A stretch of DNA of 64,000 bases from Solirubrobacter sp963837485 (lineage in GTDB: Bacteria; Actinomycetota; Thermoleophilia; Solirubrobacterales; Solirubrobacteraceae), in contig CAWINP010000010.1 in the NCBI GenBank assembly GCA_963837485.1, positions 124,001 through 188,000 on the forward strand, read 5' to 3'. The position numbers and the translations under genes were made by a program. Numbering within the stretch: position 1 is the stretch's first letter; each line of letters starts with the position of its first letter. A model generated the notes under the pieces. The model did no database searches. It was not told where the DNA came from and saw nothing but the letters and a program-made list of their open reading frames with translations. Below are positions 9,906 to 20,059 of this stretch, piece by piece.

Positions 9906-10994
9906 ATGGATTCGTACGAGATCCTGGGCATCACGCCGGCGTACCAGGGCGATCTCAGGGCCCTGCGGAACCTGCTGGTCAAGCGCTACTTCGAGGCCGG
10001 GGAGACACCCGACGAGGAGCGGATGAAGGCGATCAACCTCGCCTACGAGCTGCTCAGCGACCCGGCGCGCCGCGCGGCGACTGCGTCGCAGCCGCTCTCG
10101 ATCGCGACGAGTGCGCTCCCGGTCGCGCGGGCGGGCGAGCCGTACCGGGCACGGCTGGCGGTGGTGGGCGGCGCGGCGCCGACTACCTGGGAGGCGGTGC
10201 TGCCGGCCGGGCTGGGGCTGGACGCCTCGGGCACGATCGAGGGGCGGCCCGAGCGGACGGGCAGCTTTCCGATCACGCTGCGAGTCGCTGACCGCGACGG
10301 GCGCACGGCGGAGCGGGTGTTGGTGGTGCACGTCGAGCCGGCGCCGTTGCGGGTGATAACCCAAGCGCTGCCCAACGCGACGATCGGCGTGCCGTACGAG
10401 GCAGAGCTGCGAGTCGAGGGTGGCGTCGCGCCGCTGCGCTGGTCGGGCGAGCCGCCCACCGGCTTGCGACTGGGCGACGGCGTGCTCTTTGGGACGCCAC
10501 TGGGGCCGAGCGCGGTGCTGTCGGTGGACGTGCGCGTGCGCGATGCGGCTCGGCGGACCGTGTCCGCTTCTCATCGGCTGGTCGTGCGGCCGGCCGCGGC
10601 GGCGGGCGACGCGACCGAGTGGACACCAGAGCGGCTCGCCGACGAGCAGCATGCGCAGGCCGTCACCGCGCACGAGGCCGATATCGACGTGGTGGCGACG
10701 CGCGCGCGGATCGCGCTGCTGGGAGCGCGCCTCGCGCGCCGCCGGCGCGACCGCGCCGCGATCGCCGCCGCGATCCTCGCGGCGACGACCGCGGGCGCCC
10801 TGCTGTCGTGGCTGATTGGTGTGTTCGCCATCGCGCTGGCCGGAGCGGCGCTGGTGTACGCGATCGGTCCCGCGCTCTTGGCTCCGGCGCGCCGGGCCGA
10901 GATCGAGCGGCTCCGTGCACTCCTCGGCTGCGGCCGCGCCGATTGCCCGCGCTGCCACCGAGAATCCGCCCACACCCGCCCCTCGGCCTCGTGA
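9906..10994 (+). CDS. J-like domain plus two Ig-like repeats plus membrane segment, function unknown
   Basis: From ATG 9906 the protein has 362 residues. Residues 1-60 resemble a DnaJ J-domain (SYEILGITPAY, then MKAINLAYELLSDPARRAA) but no HPD tripeptide is visible, so Hsp70 stimulation is doubtful. Two repeats of about 85 residues follow, each with a GxPYxAxL...GG.AP..W pattern and G-L-x-L turns, as in putative Ig (He_PIG) domains. Next come a charged helical stretch, hydrophobic segments (ALLSWLIGVFAIALAGAALVYAI) and a Cys-rich tail (CGRADCPRCH). The frame stays open upstream to ATG 9714, which would add a CARCGGGL zinc-ribbon-like start; no convincing ribosome site decides. No known protein with this order is recognised. 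Confidence 0.65.
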   Translation: MDSYEILGITPAYQGDLRALRNLLVKRYFEAGETPDEERMKAINLAYELLSDPARRAATASQPLSIATSALPVARAGEPYRARLAVVGGAAPTTWEAVLPAGLGLDASGTIEGRPERTGSFPITLRVADRDGRTAERVLVVHVEPAPLRVITQALPNATIGVPYEAELRVEGGVAPLRWSGEPPTGLRLGDGVLFGTPLGPSAVLSVDVRVRDAARRTVSASHRLVVRPAAAAGDATEWTPERLADEQHAQAVTAHEADIDVVATRARIALLGARLARRRRDRAAIAAAILAATTAGALLSWLIGVFAIALAGAALVYAIGPALLAPARRAEIERLRALLGCGRADCPRCHRESAHTRPSAS

Positions 10995-11294
10995 ACTCGC
11001 TCGCGCGCTTAGTGGTAGAGCGCAAAGCTCGGGTGAGACCCGGCGCGGACTGCCACTCCCAGGCACGAGCTCTAGCGCTCGGGTCGACCGCCTCCGCTGT
11101 AGGACGAGGGCGAGCGCGCGGGTACGCCTCCGCCTGGTCGCTCGCTTCACGGAGATCCGGAGATCGCCGTCGAGGACGACTCTGGTGCATCGAGGCGTCG
11201 CCTGGGCAGCGGGGTGCCGACACGACCGATCGTGCAGGAGACGCCTGGGACGGTGAGGGACGCAACAGCGTCGACCTTCCCGGTTTGCGTTCAC

Positions 11295-11328
11295 GACCGT
11301 GTCACGAGGCCGTCACGGTCTCTTGACA
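11295..11328 (+). promoter_or_regulatory. inverted repeat followed by TTGACA box upstream of the glycerophosphodiesterase gene
   Basis: GACCGTG (11295-11301) and CACGGTC (11314-11320) form a 7-base inverted repeat. TTGACA (11323-11328) follows at once. No good -10 is seen. The rest of the 10995-11294 stretch holds no gene that I can recognise. Confidence 0.35.
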
Positions 11329-11362
11329 CGCCGCAGCGCGTGATGCTGCGCAATGGGTCGAG

Positions 11363-12109
11363 ATGGAGCTGCCGCTGATCGCGCACCGCTGCGGGCGCGC
11401 CTACGGCCCGGACTCATCCCGGCAGGCGTTGCGGGCGGCGCTCGTAGGCGGTCCGCTCCGCGGCGTTGAGACCGACGTGTGCCTCACGCGCGACGGTGCG
11501 CTCGTCTGCCTGCACGACCCGTACCTGCCGCTCGGGACCACGCTCACCGGGTGGGCGCACGAGCGGCGTGCCGCCGATGTGCTCGCGGGGCGGCTGCTCG
11601 ACCGCGAGGGGCGGGCGACCGCCGAGCGACCGCTGCTCGTCGATGAGCTGCTCGATCTCGTCCCGGCTGGGCTCACGGTGCAGGTCGAGGTCAAGGCGCA
11701 CGCCGACGCGGCGCTGGCGCGGCGCACGGTCGACGCGCTCGCCGCCGTCTTGGCGCGGCGTTCTGACGCGGGCCGGGTTGAGGTCCTCAGCTTTCACGCC
11801 GCCGGTGTCGAGCAGGCGGTCTCGCATGGGTTGGCCGGCCGGCTCGTGATCTGGGCGGACTACGCGCCCGCCGCGCTCGCGCGCTGGGCCGCCGACGTCG
11901 CCCTGTGCGGCGTGTGCGTCGAGCATTTTCTGCTCGGCCAGTCGCTCGTTTCGGCGCTGCGCGACGCCGGCCTCAGCGTCAGCACCGGCACGGTCAACGA
12001 GGCGGCGGTCGCCGAGCGCGCGCTCGCGTACGCGCCTGACGCGCTGACGACCGACCGCCCGCACCAGCTGGCGGCAGAGCTGGCCGAGTGGCGGCTCCTC
12101 GCCGCTTGA
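11363..12109 (+). CDS. glycerophosphodiester phosphodiesterase
   Basis: A 248-residue GDPD-family TIM-barrel protein. It shows IAHRCGRAYGPDSS (general-acid His-Arg; the usual ENT is replaced by DSS), ETDVCLTRDGALVCLHDPYL (metal-ligand Glu/Asp and second catalytic His) and VQVEVKAH. The C-terminal VSTGTVNE and PDALTTDRP match the family end. It has no signal peptide, so it is cytoplasmic. It cleaves glycerophosphodiesters to an alcohol and glycerol 3-phosphate. Its stop abuts the stop of the convergent methyltransferase with no gap. Confidence 0.88.
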   Translation: MELPLIAHRCGRAYGPDSSRQALRAALVGGPLRGVETDVCLTRDGALVCLHDPYLPLGTTLTGWAHERRAADVLAGRLLDREGRATAERPLLVDELLDLVPAGLTVQVEVKAHADAALARRTVDALAAVLARRSDAGRVEVLSFHAAGVEQAVSHGLAGRLVIWADYAPAALARWAADVALCGVCVEHFLLGQSLVSALRDAGLSVSTGTVNEAAVAERALAYAPDALTTDRPHQLAAELAEWRLLAA

Positions 12110-13003
12110 TCACGCCTTCGCGAGTGTCCCGATGATCCGCGGGTGGCCCGCGATCTCGGGCGCATCCACGAGCTCGAAGCCGCGCAGGCCAGCGAGCCGT
12201 CCCAAGCGACCAAGGCTCGAGCGACTGAAGCCCCAATGGACGGCGTCGTCGCGCGCGTACACCTCGCCGGGCTCGTGGACGAGCACGCACGGGTCGTCCT
12301 GCCCGCCGCGCACGCCGTAGGTCTCCAGGATGATCTGCCCGGCGGGCGCCAGGCACTCGCCCAGCACGCGCAGCAGCGTGAGCGGCGCCTCGACGCGATG
12401 CAGGATGCCGAAACAGAAGATGACGTCGAACGGCTCCCCGAGGCGACCAACCTCAAGCGCGTCCAACCGGCGGTAAACGACGCAAGAGTGCAGAAGCTCC
12501 GCGATCGCCCGGAACCCGGCGCCGGGCACGAGCTCGATTCCGAAGCGGCGACGGATCCAGGCGACGTACTGCTCGTTGTCCACGGCCACCACGCGCGCGG
12601 CCCCGCGACGCTCGGCCAAGAAGGCATAGAACCCGTCGAACGTGCCCACGTCGAGCACTCGCGCGCCCGTGAGCTGCTCGGGTATCGCGCGCAGCCGGTA
12701 GCGGTGATCCCGCGCGATGCCCGGCGTATAGACGCCAGCGCCGGTGAGCGAGAACGTGTGAAACCACAAAGGCACCCGCTCCAGCGCCACGCGCGCCTCC
12801 CCCCGCGAGGCGTCGATCGGCAGCAGGTCCGCTACCGCCCGCTCCGCGGCGGTGGTCTCGGGAATGGACTCCAAATGCTCCGCGGCCGTGGCGGCTGCAC
12901 CTCCTGGAATGCGACGAACCTGAGAACACGACGATAGCCCGCCACCGGGACGCGGCTCGACGCCGTGGACGCAGTGCATACGCACCGCGTCGGCGACCGT
13001 CAC
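12110..13003 (-). CDS. SAM-dependent methyltransferase, CmoB/DUF1698-like
   Basis: A 297-residue protein with a class I SAM-binding fold: RVLDVGTFDGFYAFLAERRG (motif I), AARVVAVDNEQY, and FDVIFCFGILHRVEAPLTLL. The last segment and LVHEPGEVYARDDAVHWGFS resemble the CmoB / tRNA-uridine carboxymethyl family. The first 60 residues are poorly conserved and the start is uncertain. Substrate unknown; a tRNA or small-molecule acceptor are both possible. It is convergent with the glycerophosphodiesterase gene. Confidence 0.82.
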   Translation of the reverse strand: MTVADAVRMHCVHGVEPRPGGGLSSCSQVRRIPGGAAATAAEHLESIPETTAAERAVADLLPIDASRGEARVALERVPLWFHTFSLTGAGVYTPGIARDHRYRLRAIPEQLTGARVLDVGTFDGFYAFLAERRGAARVVAVDNEQYVAWIRRRFGIELVPGAGFRAIAELLHSCVVYRRLDALEVGRLGEPFDVIFCFGILHRVEAPLTLLRVLGECLAPAGQIILETYGVRGGQDDPCVLVHEPGEVYARDDAVHWGFSRSSLGRLGRLAGLRGFELVDAPEIAGHPRIIGTLAKA

Positions 13004-13070
13004 GTCGCGAGAGGACGGAGCGCTAACACCGTCGCTTGCGCAAAGCGCGATGAGCAGCCCTGCGGCGAGA

Positions 13071-13390
13071 TCAGCGCTCGAGCGAGGTGCGGACCGGGAG
13101 CATCGGCGCTCGCCTAGCGTGCATGGTCTCGATGATCTCGGCGTTGTCGATGCCCTGCAGATAGACCGACGTGATCCCGGGGTTGCTGTGGCCGAGCTGG
13201 CGCTGGCTGACCACGAGCGTTACGTCCTCGCGCAGGAGTTCGAGCGCGTGCTTGTCGCGCAACTGGTGTGGCGCGAAGCGGCGGCGCACGCCGCCTCGGG
13301 CGGTGCGACGGCGCAGCGCGGCGCGTGCGGCTGACGGATGCCGCGCGCGTCGTCGTGGGCGGCGGTTGATGACGCAGAACAGCCGGTCAC
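13071..13390 (-). pseudogene. C-terminal remnant of a XerD-like tyrosine recombinase (integrase copy 1)
   Basis: One frame reads DRLFCVINRRPRRR, then GGVRRRFAPHQLR, then LGHSNPGITSVYLQGIDNA, ending ARRAPMLPVRTSLER. This is the catalytic C-terminus of a tyrosine recombinase, including HxxR, LGH and the nucleophile tyrosine. The N-terminal SAM-like half and the first catalytic arginine are absent, so it is a fragment. The last 70 codons are close to the integrase at 19425-20059 in sequence and strand. Confidence 0.75.
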
Positions 13391-13549
13391 ACGGCGCCGC
13401 GTTTTCGGTCGTTCGAGGCCGGCCCGGTTCTGCACGTCCGGACGTCGTGGCTGCCGGAACTCGGGAATACGAATGCCGAAGGCGTTCGAATCCTCGCCGC
13501 CGATCGCTAAACGCCCCCGCGCGTCATCGGCGCGCAGGAGGACGCTGCC

Positions 13550-13993
13550 TCACACCGGCCGCGCCTCGATCGCCTTGACCGTCTTCTCGAACTGGCCGCT
13601 GAACACGCGCTTGCCGACCAGCCCGAGCAACGCGCCGATCACGCGCCCCTTGAGGTTCTTGCCCTCGCGCACGACGACGACGGCGATGCCGGTCGTGCCG
13701 TCGGCCCGCCGCTCGAACGTGTAGGTGTGCCCGGACGCCCCGCCCCAGGTGTTCGAGTCGGTCGTCGTCATGCGGATGCGGTTGGGGTCTGACCAGTCGT
13801 AGCGCAGGCGCTCCCACGCTGGGCCCTTGCCCTCGGTGACGTCGGCCCAGTCGGGTCCCTGGTCGTGCACTTTGAGCTGGCTGTCGTCGGTGTTGCCGAA
13901 CAGCTCCGAGCGGCCTGGCCCGAAGTCGGTGACGGCGGCGGTGAACTGCTCCGGCGTCGCGGTGGTCGTGGTCGTGAAGTAGATCGTTGCCAT
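13550..13993 (-). CDS. SRPBCC-family protein (paralogue 1)
   Basis: A 147-residue polyketide-cyclase/START-like protein. TTTTTATPEQFTAAVTDFGP at the N-terminus, a beta-rich middle (YDWSDPNRIRMTTTDSNTWG) and a C-terminal helix (KRVFSGQFEKTVKAIEARPV) fit the helix-grip fold. It is about half identical to the protein at 38162-38614, including TDSN.WGGASGHTYT and GKNLKGR. Ligand and role are unknown. No close partner genes. Confidence 0.85.
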   Translation of the reverse strand: MATIYFTTTTTATPEQFTAAVTDFGPGRSELFGNTDDSQLKVHDQGPDWADVTEGKGPAWERLRYDWSDPNRIRMTTTDSNTWGGASGHTYTFERRADGTTGIAVVVVREGKNLKGRVIGALLGLVGKRVFSGQFEKTVKAIEARPV

Positions 13994-14165
13994 GCGTACT
14001 CCCGATCGGATCGTCGAAGGCTAGGCGCTCGACCGCGCCCGACAGCGGATCGTGGGAACCACCAGCGGTCGGCCACAGGACGCTCAGCCGCTGTCGCGTT
14101 CGTCGCATTTGGGACTTCGTCGCTCGCCGCTGTGGCTTGTGATGGCGCGCCGAGAGCCGCGAGGT

Positions 14166-14193
14166 GCTCGAGTTCGTCGAGAAGCGACACTTC
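14166..14193. repeat. short repeated element, copy A
   Basis: CTCGAGTTCGTCGAGAAGCG followed by ACACTTCG. It recurs with few changes at 28902-28929 and, in its right half, at 39391-39412. The 13994-14336 stretch around it shows no recognisable gene. Confidence 0.4.
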
Positions 14194-14336
14194 GCGCCGC
14201 CTCGCGAATCGCCACTACGCTGGCGGAGGCTGAGCACCCTGGGCCAGCAAAGAGGGGCGATCGGGCTTCCCGCGGTTCGCGCCCCTACCAAGACGTGGCC
14301 GAAGGGATGACCGACTCTTCGCCGGCCGTCGATGAG

Positions 14337-14366
14337 TTCCGCAAGCGCAAGCCTCCGCGGTATAGT
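14337..14366 (+). promoter_or_regulatory. promoter of the groESL operon
   Basis: TTCCGC (14337-14342), an 18-base spacer and TATAGT (14361-14366; 5 of 6). The predicted start falls at the left edge of the CIRCE element, so HrcA binding would block transcription. Confidence 0.55.
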
Positions 14367-14375
14367 GGGAAGCGC

Positions 14376-14402
14376 TTGGCACTCTCGTATGGCGAGTGCC
14401 AA
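14376..14402. promoter_or_regulatory. CIRCE operator (HrcA-binding inverted repeat)
   Basis: TTGGCACTC-N9-GAGTGCCAA, a perfect inverted repeat differing from the consensus TTAGCACTC-N9-GAGTGCTAA at one symmetric base per arm. It lies 38 bases before the groES ATG. It implies HrcA repression relieved by heat or protein-folding stress. hrcA is not in the window. Confidence 0.92.
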
Positions 14403-14439
14403 AGCTCCCTTCTCGCGTGCCCATTGGAGGCGGCGTTCT

Positions 14440-14733
14440 ATGAAGCTCAAGCCACTCGGCGATCGTGTGATCGTCAAGGCCGTGGAGGAGGAGGCGACGA
14501 CCGCTTCCGGGATCGTTCTTCCCGACACGGCGAAGGAGAAGCCGCAGAAGGGCAAGGTGCTGGCGGTCGGTGACGGCAGGGTCAGCGAGGACACGGGCAA
14601 GCGCATCCCGCTTGAGGTGTCCGAGGGCGACGAGGTGCTCTACAGCAAATACGGCGGCGCCGAGATCACCGTCGACGGTGAGGACCTGCTGGTTCTGCGC
14701 GAGTCCGACGTGCTCGCCAGGGTCACCGGTTGA
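14440..14733 (+). CDS. groES: co-chaperonin GroES
   Basis: A 97-residue protein of standard length. It starts MKLKPLGDRVIVK, has the mobile-loop segment EATTASGIVLPDTAKEKPQ and ends DLLVLRESDVLARVTG. The ATG has GGAGG 9 bases upstream; a longer upstream reading crosses the CIRCE operator and is rejected. It caps GroEL during ATP-dependent protein folding. It is the first gene of a CIRCE-controlled operon, 22 bases before groEL. Confidence 0.97.
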   Translation: MKLKPLGDRVIVKAVEEEATTASGIVLPDTAKEKPQKGKVLAVGDGRVSEDTGKRIPLEVSEGDEVLYSKYGGAEITVDGEDLLVLRESDVLARVTG

Positions 14734-14755
14734 CCCTAAGGAGATTCAGAGACAC

Positions 14756-16393
<1,638 letters not shown>

Positions 16394-16460
16394 CCCGAAG
16401 GCGACTCCCCTCCCGAGCCGCCGACTCCCGCCGTTCGCTCGCGACCCGAAGCACGCATTC

Positions 16461-16482
16461 GCACCCGGCCTCGGCCGGGTGC
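16461..16482 (+). terminator. strong hairpin after groEL
   Basis: GCACCCGGCC and GGCCGGGTGC form a perfect 10-base inverted repeat with a tiny loop, 68 bases after the groEL stop. No U-run follows, as is common in GC-rich actinobacteria. It probably ends the groESL transcript. Confidence 0.65.
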
Positions 16483-16639
16483 GCGCGCATCTGCGCATCG
16501 CCTTCACCTCTCGGAACGGAACGCATTGACAGCTACCCCACCGGCCGACGCCCGTGCCGCGCCCGCCAGGCGCCACAGCCGTTCTCCTCACGGGATCGGG
16601 GGTCCCCGATGCGACCGCGCGTCAACGAGGCCCAGGGGG

Positions 16640-16810
16640 ACTCAACTAACGAGTATGCGGAGAATCTCGACGCGGGACAGGTTCGTAGCGCGCCTTCGCC
16701 GATGAGGATGGTGATGTCTCGGCCGGGCTCGTAGAGGATGGCTTGGCGGCGGAGGCGCGAGGCGATCATGCGGCTGATCTGTTCCTCGCTCGCGCCGGAC
16801 CGGGCGGGAC
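16640..16810 (-). pseudogene. possible remnant of a DUF5753-type (Scr1-like) transcriptional regulator
   Basis: One minus-strand frame reads GASEEQISRMIASRLRRQAI, then LYEPGRDITILIGEGALR. The pattern RxxARLxRQxIL...xxxExALR is seen in the C-terminal DUF5753 domain of actinobacterial XRE regulators. No helix-turn-helix part or ribosome site is present. This is a weak match by eye; it may be chance. Confidence 0.3.
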
Positions 16811-16879
16811 CGGTCGGTAGGTGCAGCTGACCTGCTCCCCGGCCGTGTTGACAGGTCGACCGCCGGGACGAGGTGGGGT

Positions 16880-17310
16880 TGTCCTCCATCGTCCCAGGTA
16901 GACGCGACCTCGAGCGGAGTGCGGTAGACGAGTCGACCGTGGGGCCGGTCGGCGTAGTGGATCACGTAGGCGCCGATCACGCCCGTGCCTGCAAGAGCGT
17001 GTCGAACTCGAACTCGAGCCGCCACGCGCAGCGTTCCTTGAGCATGCCGAACCAGGACTCCAAGAAGGCCTGCTCTCGGGGTCGCCGTAGCGGCAGCGCC
17101 GTTGCGCGATCCCCCAAGCCGGCCAGGAGGTCTTGAACGCCCGGGCGGTCAAGGCCGAGCTGTTGTCGGTGCCCAGCGCGGGCATGCGCGGCGCCATCTG
17201 CCGGTCGGCGGCCGCTTACTCGATCAGGCCGATCGCCTGCCTGGCTCGACACGGCTCGGCCGAGTGAACGCCGTGCACAGGCACGAGATAGGCACGCGTG
17301 ATGTTGAGGA
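16880..17310 (-). pseudogene. IS3-like DDE transposase (integrase core) with several frameshifts
   Basis: Three frames are needed to follow it. Frame 1 holds VLNITRAYLVPVHGVHSAEP, an in-frame stop, then ALGTDNSSALTARAFKT (TDN-type catalytic Asp). Frame 2 holds EQAFLESWFGMLKERCAW, with the catalytic-Glu region ESWFG.LK. Frame 3 holds AYVIHYADRPHGRLVYRTPL and EVASTWDDG. Order and spacing match the C-terminal half of IS3-type transposases. No terminal inverted repeats were found. It is certainly inactive. Confidence 0.75.
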
Positions 17311-17411
17311 CGGGACGGAGCTCGACACCGTCGCTATCGCAACGCGCGAAGAGCGCGTGCGCGGGATCGGTGCTGATCCCGCGGCCAGAGGCCTGAAGCG
17401 CTGCTGGGATT

Positions 17412-17600
17412 AGACGACGGTGAGGGCCTCCAGGGCTTTGGGCCGGCGTTCGATACCTCGGAATTGGATGAGATCAACGCGGGCTTCGGTCCGGCGGGGG
17501 GCTCGTTCGACGATATCGGTGCCGATCCGGGTGACGACGACGGCGATCGCTCGTAGCTGGCTCGCGGCTTCTTCTTCGACGGCCCTCGTGTTGGCGGCGG
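17412..17600 (-). other. gene-free stretch with a short minus-strand coding-like frame
   Basis: A minus-strand frame reads SQLRAIAVVVTRIGTDIVER and LIQFRGIERRPKALEALTVV before a stop near 17412. It has no start codon with a ribosome site and I do not recognise it. It lies between the transposase remnant and the opine-dehydrogenase-like gene and is probably part of the same decayed insertion. Confidence 0.25.
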
Positions 17601-17644
17601 CCGTCGCGCGTCTAGGGTGGGACGTTCACGTCGGGGAGGTCGGG

Positions 17645-18721
17645 ATGCGCGTGGCAGTTCTCGGAGCGGGCAACGGAGGGGTTGCTTCGGCGTTCGACTT
17701 CGCCCAGCATGGCCACGAGGTGTCGCTGTATGCCACGCCGGAGTTCGGTGACAACGTGGTCGCGGTGGACCGGGCCGGTGGGATCACCGCGAGTGGCGCG
17801 CTGCAGGGCTTCGCGCCGATCCGGTACTCCGGGCACGATGTCGGAGAGGCCATGGCGGGTGCCGAGCTCGTGCTGGTCGTGGGTCCGGCGTACGGCACGG
17901 AGCCGCTGGCCGCGGTCACCAGGCCGTACCTGACCGACGGCATGGCAGTGCTGGTCTGCCCGGGGTCGTGCGCCGGCGCGATCGCCTTCAAGCGCGCCAC
18001 GGGGCTCGAGCTCGACGACGAGCGCTGCGTCGTCGGTGAGACCCACACGCTGCCGTATGCGGTGCGAATCACCGAGCCGGGCGTCGTCAACGTCTTCCTC
18101 AAGCTCACGACCGCGGTGTACCTCGCGGCGCTTCCGCGCGCCGGGACCGACCGGCTCTACGACCTCGTCAAGGAGGTCTGGCCGGCCGTGGAGAAGGCCG
18201 ACAGCGTCTTCCAGACCACCCTCCAGAACGGCAACCCGGTGATCCACCCGGCGGTCACGCTGCTCAACGCGGGTCTGCTCGAGCGAACCGGCGGTGACTT
18301 CCTGTTCTACGAGGAAGGCGTGACCGAGAGCGTCGGGCGATTGATCGAGGCGGTCGACCACGAGCGACTCGCGATCGCCGCCGCGCTGGGGGTCACGGTC
18401 CTGTCCGACCCTGCCCTCGGAGTCAGACAGGGATACATGCGCGAGGAGAACTACTCGACGGGATACAGCACCGCGCCGGGCTTCCTCGGCATCGCGGCGC
18501 AGAGCCGGCTCGACCACCGCTATCTCACCGAAGACGTCGGCTACTCGCTGAACTTCTTGGCCGACCTGGCCGCGCGTCTCGGCGTGCCCACACCCGTCAT
18601 CGACGCCGTGATCACGATCGCATCGGTCGTTCTCGGCCGCGACTTTCGACGCGAGGCGATACGGACGCTGAGCACACTCGGGCTCGACGGCATGTCACCG
18701 GAGGAACTCGCCGCCCTGTGA
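17645..18721 (+). CDS. NAD(P)-binding octopine/nopaline dehydrogenase family protein
   Basis: A 358-residue protein. The Rossmann motif GAGNGGVASAFDFAQHGHEV starts at residue 7. The C-terminal helical domain contains NPVIHPAVTLLNAGLLERTG and VGYSLNFLADLAARLGVPTP, as in opine dehydrogenases and the related ketopantoate-reductase-like superfamily. ATG 17645 is chosen for GGGGAGG just upstream; the frame is open earlier but without homology. Family members reductively condense an amino acid with a keto acid, as in opine-type metallophore synthesis. No partner synthase or transporter is nearby, so the substrate is open. Confidence 0.85.
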   Translation: MRVAVLGAGNGGVASAFDFAQHGHEVSLYATPEFGDNVVAVDRAGGITASGALQGFAPIRYSGHDVGEAMAGAELVLVVGPAYGTEPLAAVTRPYLTDGMAVLVCPGSCAGAIAFKRATGLELDDERCVVGETHTLPYAVRITEPGVVNVFLKLTTAVYLAALPRAGTDRLYDLVKEVWPAVEKADSVFQTTLQNGNPVIHPAVTLLNAGLLERTGGDFLFYEEGVTESVGRLIEAVDHERLAIAAALGVTVLSDPALGVRQGYMREENYSTGYSTAPGFLGIAAQSRLDHRYLTEDVGYSLNFLADLAARLGVPTPVIDAVITIASVVLGRDFRREAIRTLSTLGLDGMSPEELAAL

Positions 18722-18723
18722 CC

Positions 18724-19098
18724 TCACGGCCGCTCGTTCGCGCGAACGACGAGGGCGAGGCCGGAAAGGTCGATGGCTGCCCCATTGTCCGTGAGGAGCT
18801 CGACCAGTGTGCCGGCGGCCAATCCCGCCGAGCAGATGGCATCCGCCGGCGTGGCGGCGCGGAGCGTAAAGGTGACCGCCAGCTTGTCCGTCCCAACCGA
18901 CTGAGCGTTGTGGCGGTCATACCTCGGGCCGAGCTCGCGACGCAGCCGGTCGTCAATGACTGAGCGCAACTCCTGCAGGGCGTGAAGCACCGGCCCGGGA
19001 GCGTGCCCGCGGTGGCAGCTCAGCGCGACCCGCGCACTGTACTTCGGCCCGGACGGCTCCGGTGGCGACTGGCTCGCACGCTCAGGCACCGTCGGCAC
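18724..19098 (-). CDS. hypothetical protein
   Basis: From a GTG at 19098 this encodes 124 residues with balanced composition: YSARVALSCHRGHAPGPVLH, ALQELRSVIDDRLRRELGP, DKLAVTFTLRAATPADAI and a C-terminal LLTDNGAAIDLSGLALVVRA. Predicted alternation of strands and helices suggests a small alpha/beta domain. I do not recognise the family. The frame remains open upstream to ATG 19260, but that stretch is low-complexity Ser/Pro/Arg and looks non-coding. It is convergent with the opine-dehydrogenase-like gene, 2 bases apart. Confidence 0.5.
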   Translation of the reverse strand: MPTVPERASQSPPEPSGPKYSARVALSCHRGHAPGPVLHALQELRSVIDDRLRRELGPRYDRHNAQSVGTDKLAVTFTLRAATPADAICSAGLAAGTLVELLTDNGAAIDLSGLALVVRANERP

Positions 19099-19424
19099 GT
19101 AACGACTCGCCTGGGGGCTCGCGGCCGGCCATGGAGCAGAGCGTACGGGTTCGCGTTGGCGCCGCGCGCGGCGATCGGACGGGCTGGAGATCACCGACGC
19201 CTCGAGGCATCGCGATACGTGGTGCACGGACGCGGGCGAGCGGCTTGGCCTGGAGGGCAAGCCCGTTAGACGCGAGGCGCCGAACCGCAGATATCGCGCG
19301 ATCGCATCGAGTCAGAACCGACAGCGCCGGGAGCCACGGCCGCACTACCGCTATGGAGGAAGATGCGGCGGCACCGCGGCGCGTGCGGCTGACTAGCGCG
19401 TTGCCCGATGAGCGATCTCGCCTG

Positions 19425-20059
19425 TCAGCGTCCGAGCTTCACGTGGACGGGCACCATCGGCGCTCGCCGGGCGTGTACGGCCTCGATGATCTCGGCGTTG
19501 TCGATGCCCTGCAGATAGACGGACGTGATGCCGAGGTTGCTGTGGCCGAGCTGGCGTTGGATGACCACGAGCGGTACGCCCTCGTGGGCGAGCTCCACGG
19601 CGTGCGCGTGACGCAGCTGGTGCGGGGCAAAGCGGCGCCGGCCGCGTGTCGGCCGCTGATCACGCAGAACAGCGGCCCCACAGGGAGCTGGAGCCGGGCG
19701 GTCAGCCACGGCTGCAGCTGCTCCCACGCCCAGTCGTCCATACCGACCTCGCGCCCGCGGCCACCCTTGCCGCGACGCACCAGCACGGCGCCGCGCCGCG
19801 GGTCGAGATCGGCCCCGGCCAGCGCGAGCGCCTCGCTGATCCGCAGCCCGGCACGCCACAGCACCACGATCAGACCCCGCAGGCGCTGCCCGTGCAGAGT
19901 CTCGCCGGCGGCGCGCATGACCGCGACGATCTCCTCGACCGTCGGTGGGGCCGCCGGGTAGCGCATCCCCTTGTTACGGGGCGAGCGACCGGCATGAAAT
20001 CCGGGCAGCGTGGCGGGCGAGCGGTGACGACCGGCGGCATCGAGCAGGCGCTCGGGCAT
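19425..20059 (-). pseudogene. XerD-like tyrosine recombinase broken by an internal deletion/frameshift (integrase copy 2)
   Basis: ATG 20059 has AAGGGAGGA upstream and begins MPERLLDAAGRHRSPATLPG. The frame continues through RGLIVVLWRAGLRISEALAL (catalytic Arg), VLVRRGKGGRGREVGMDDWA and PVGPLFCVISG. There the homology switches frame to TRGRRRFAPHQLRHAHAVEL, LGHSNLGITSVYLQGIDNA and a normal end VPVHVKLGR. Compared with copy 1 and with the family, about 25 residues between the LFCVI and RRRFAPHQL motifs are missing, which explains the frame change. Otherwise the catalytic residues are intact, so the decay looks recent. Confidence 0.82.

Noticed and set aside
11005..11110. tRNA-like segment (TTAGTGGTAGAGCGC resembles a D-arm)
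   Set aside because: No acceptor stem, anticodon arm or T-arm at the right spacing.
13480..13500. TTCGAAT T-loop-like sequence
   Set aside because: Flanking bases do not pair as a T-stem and no other tRNA arms are present.
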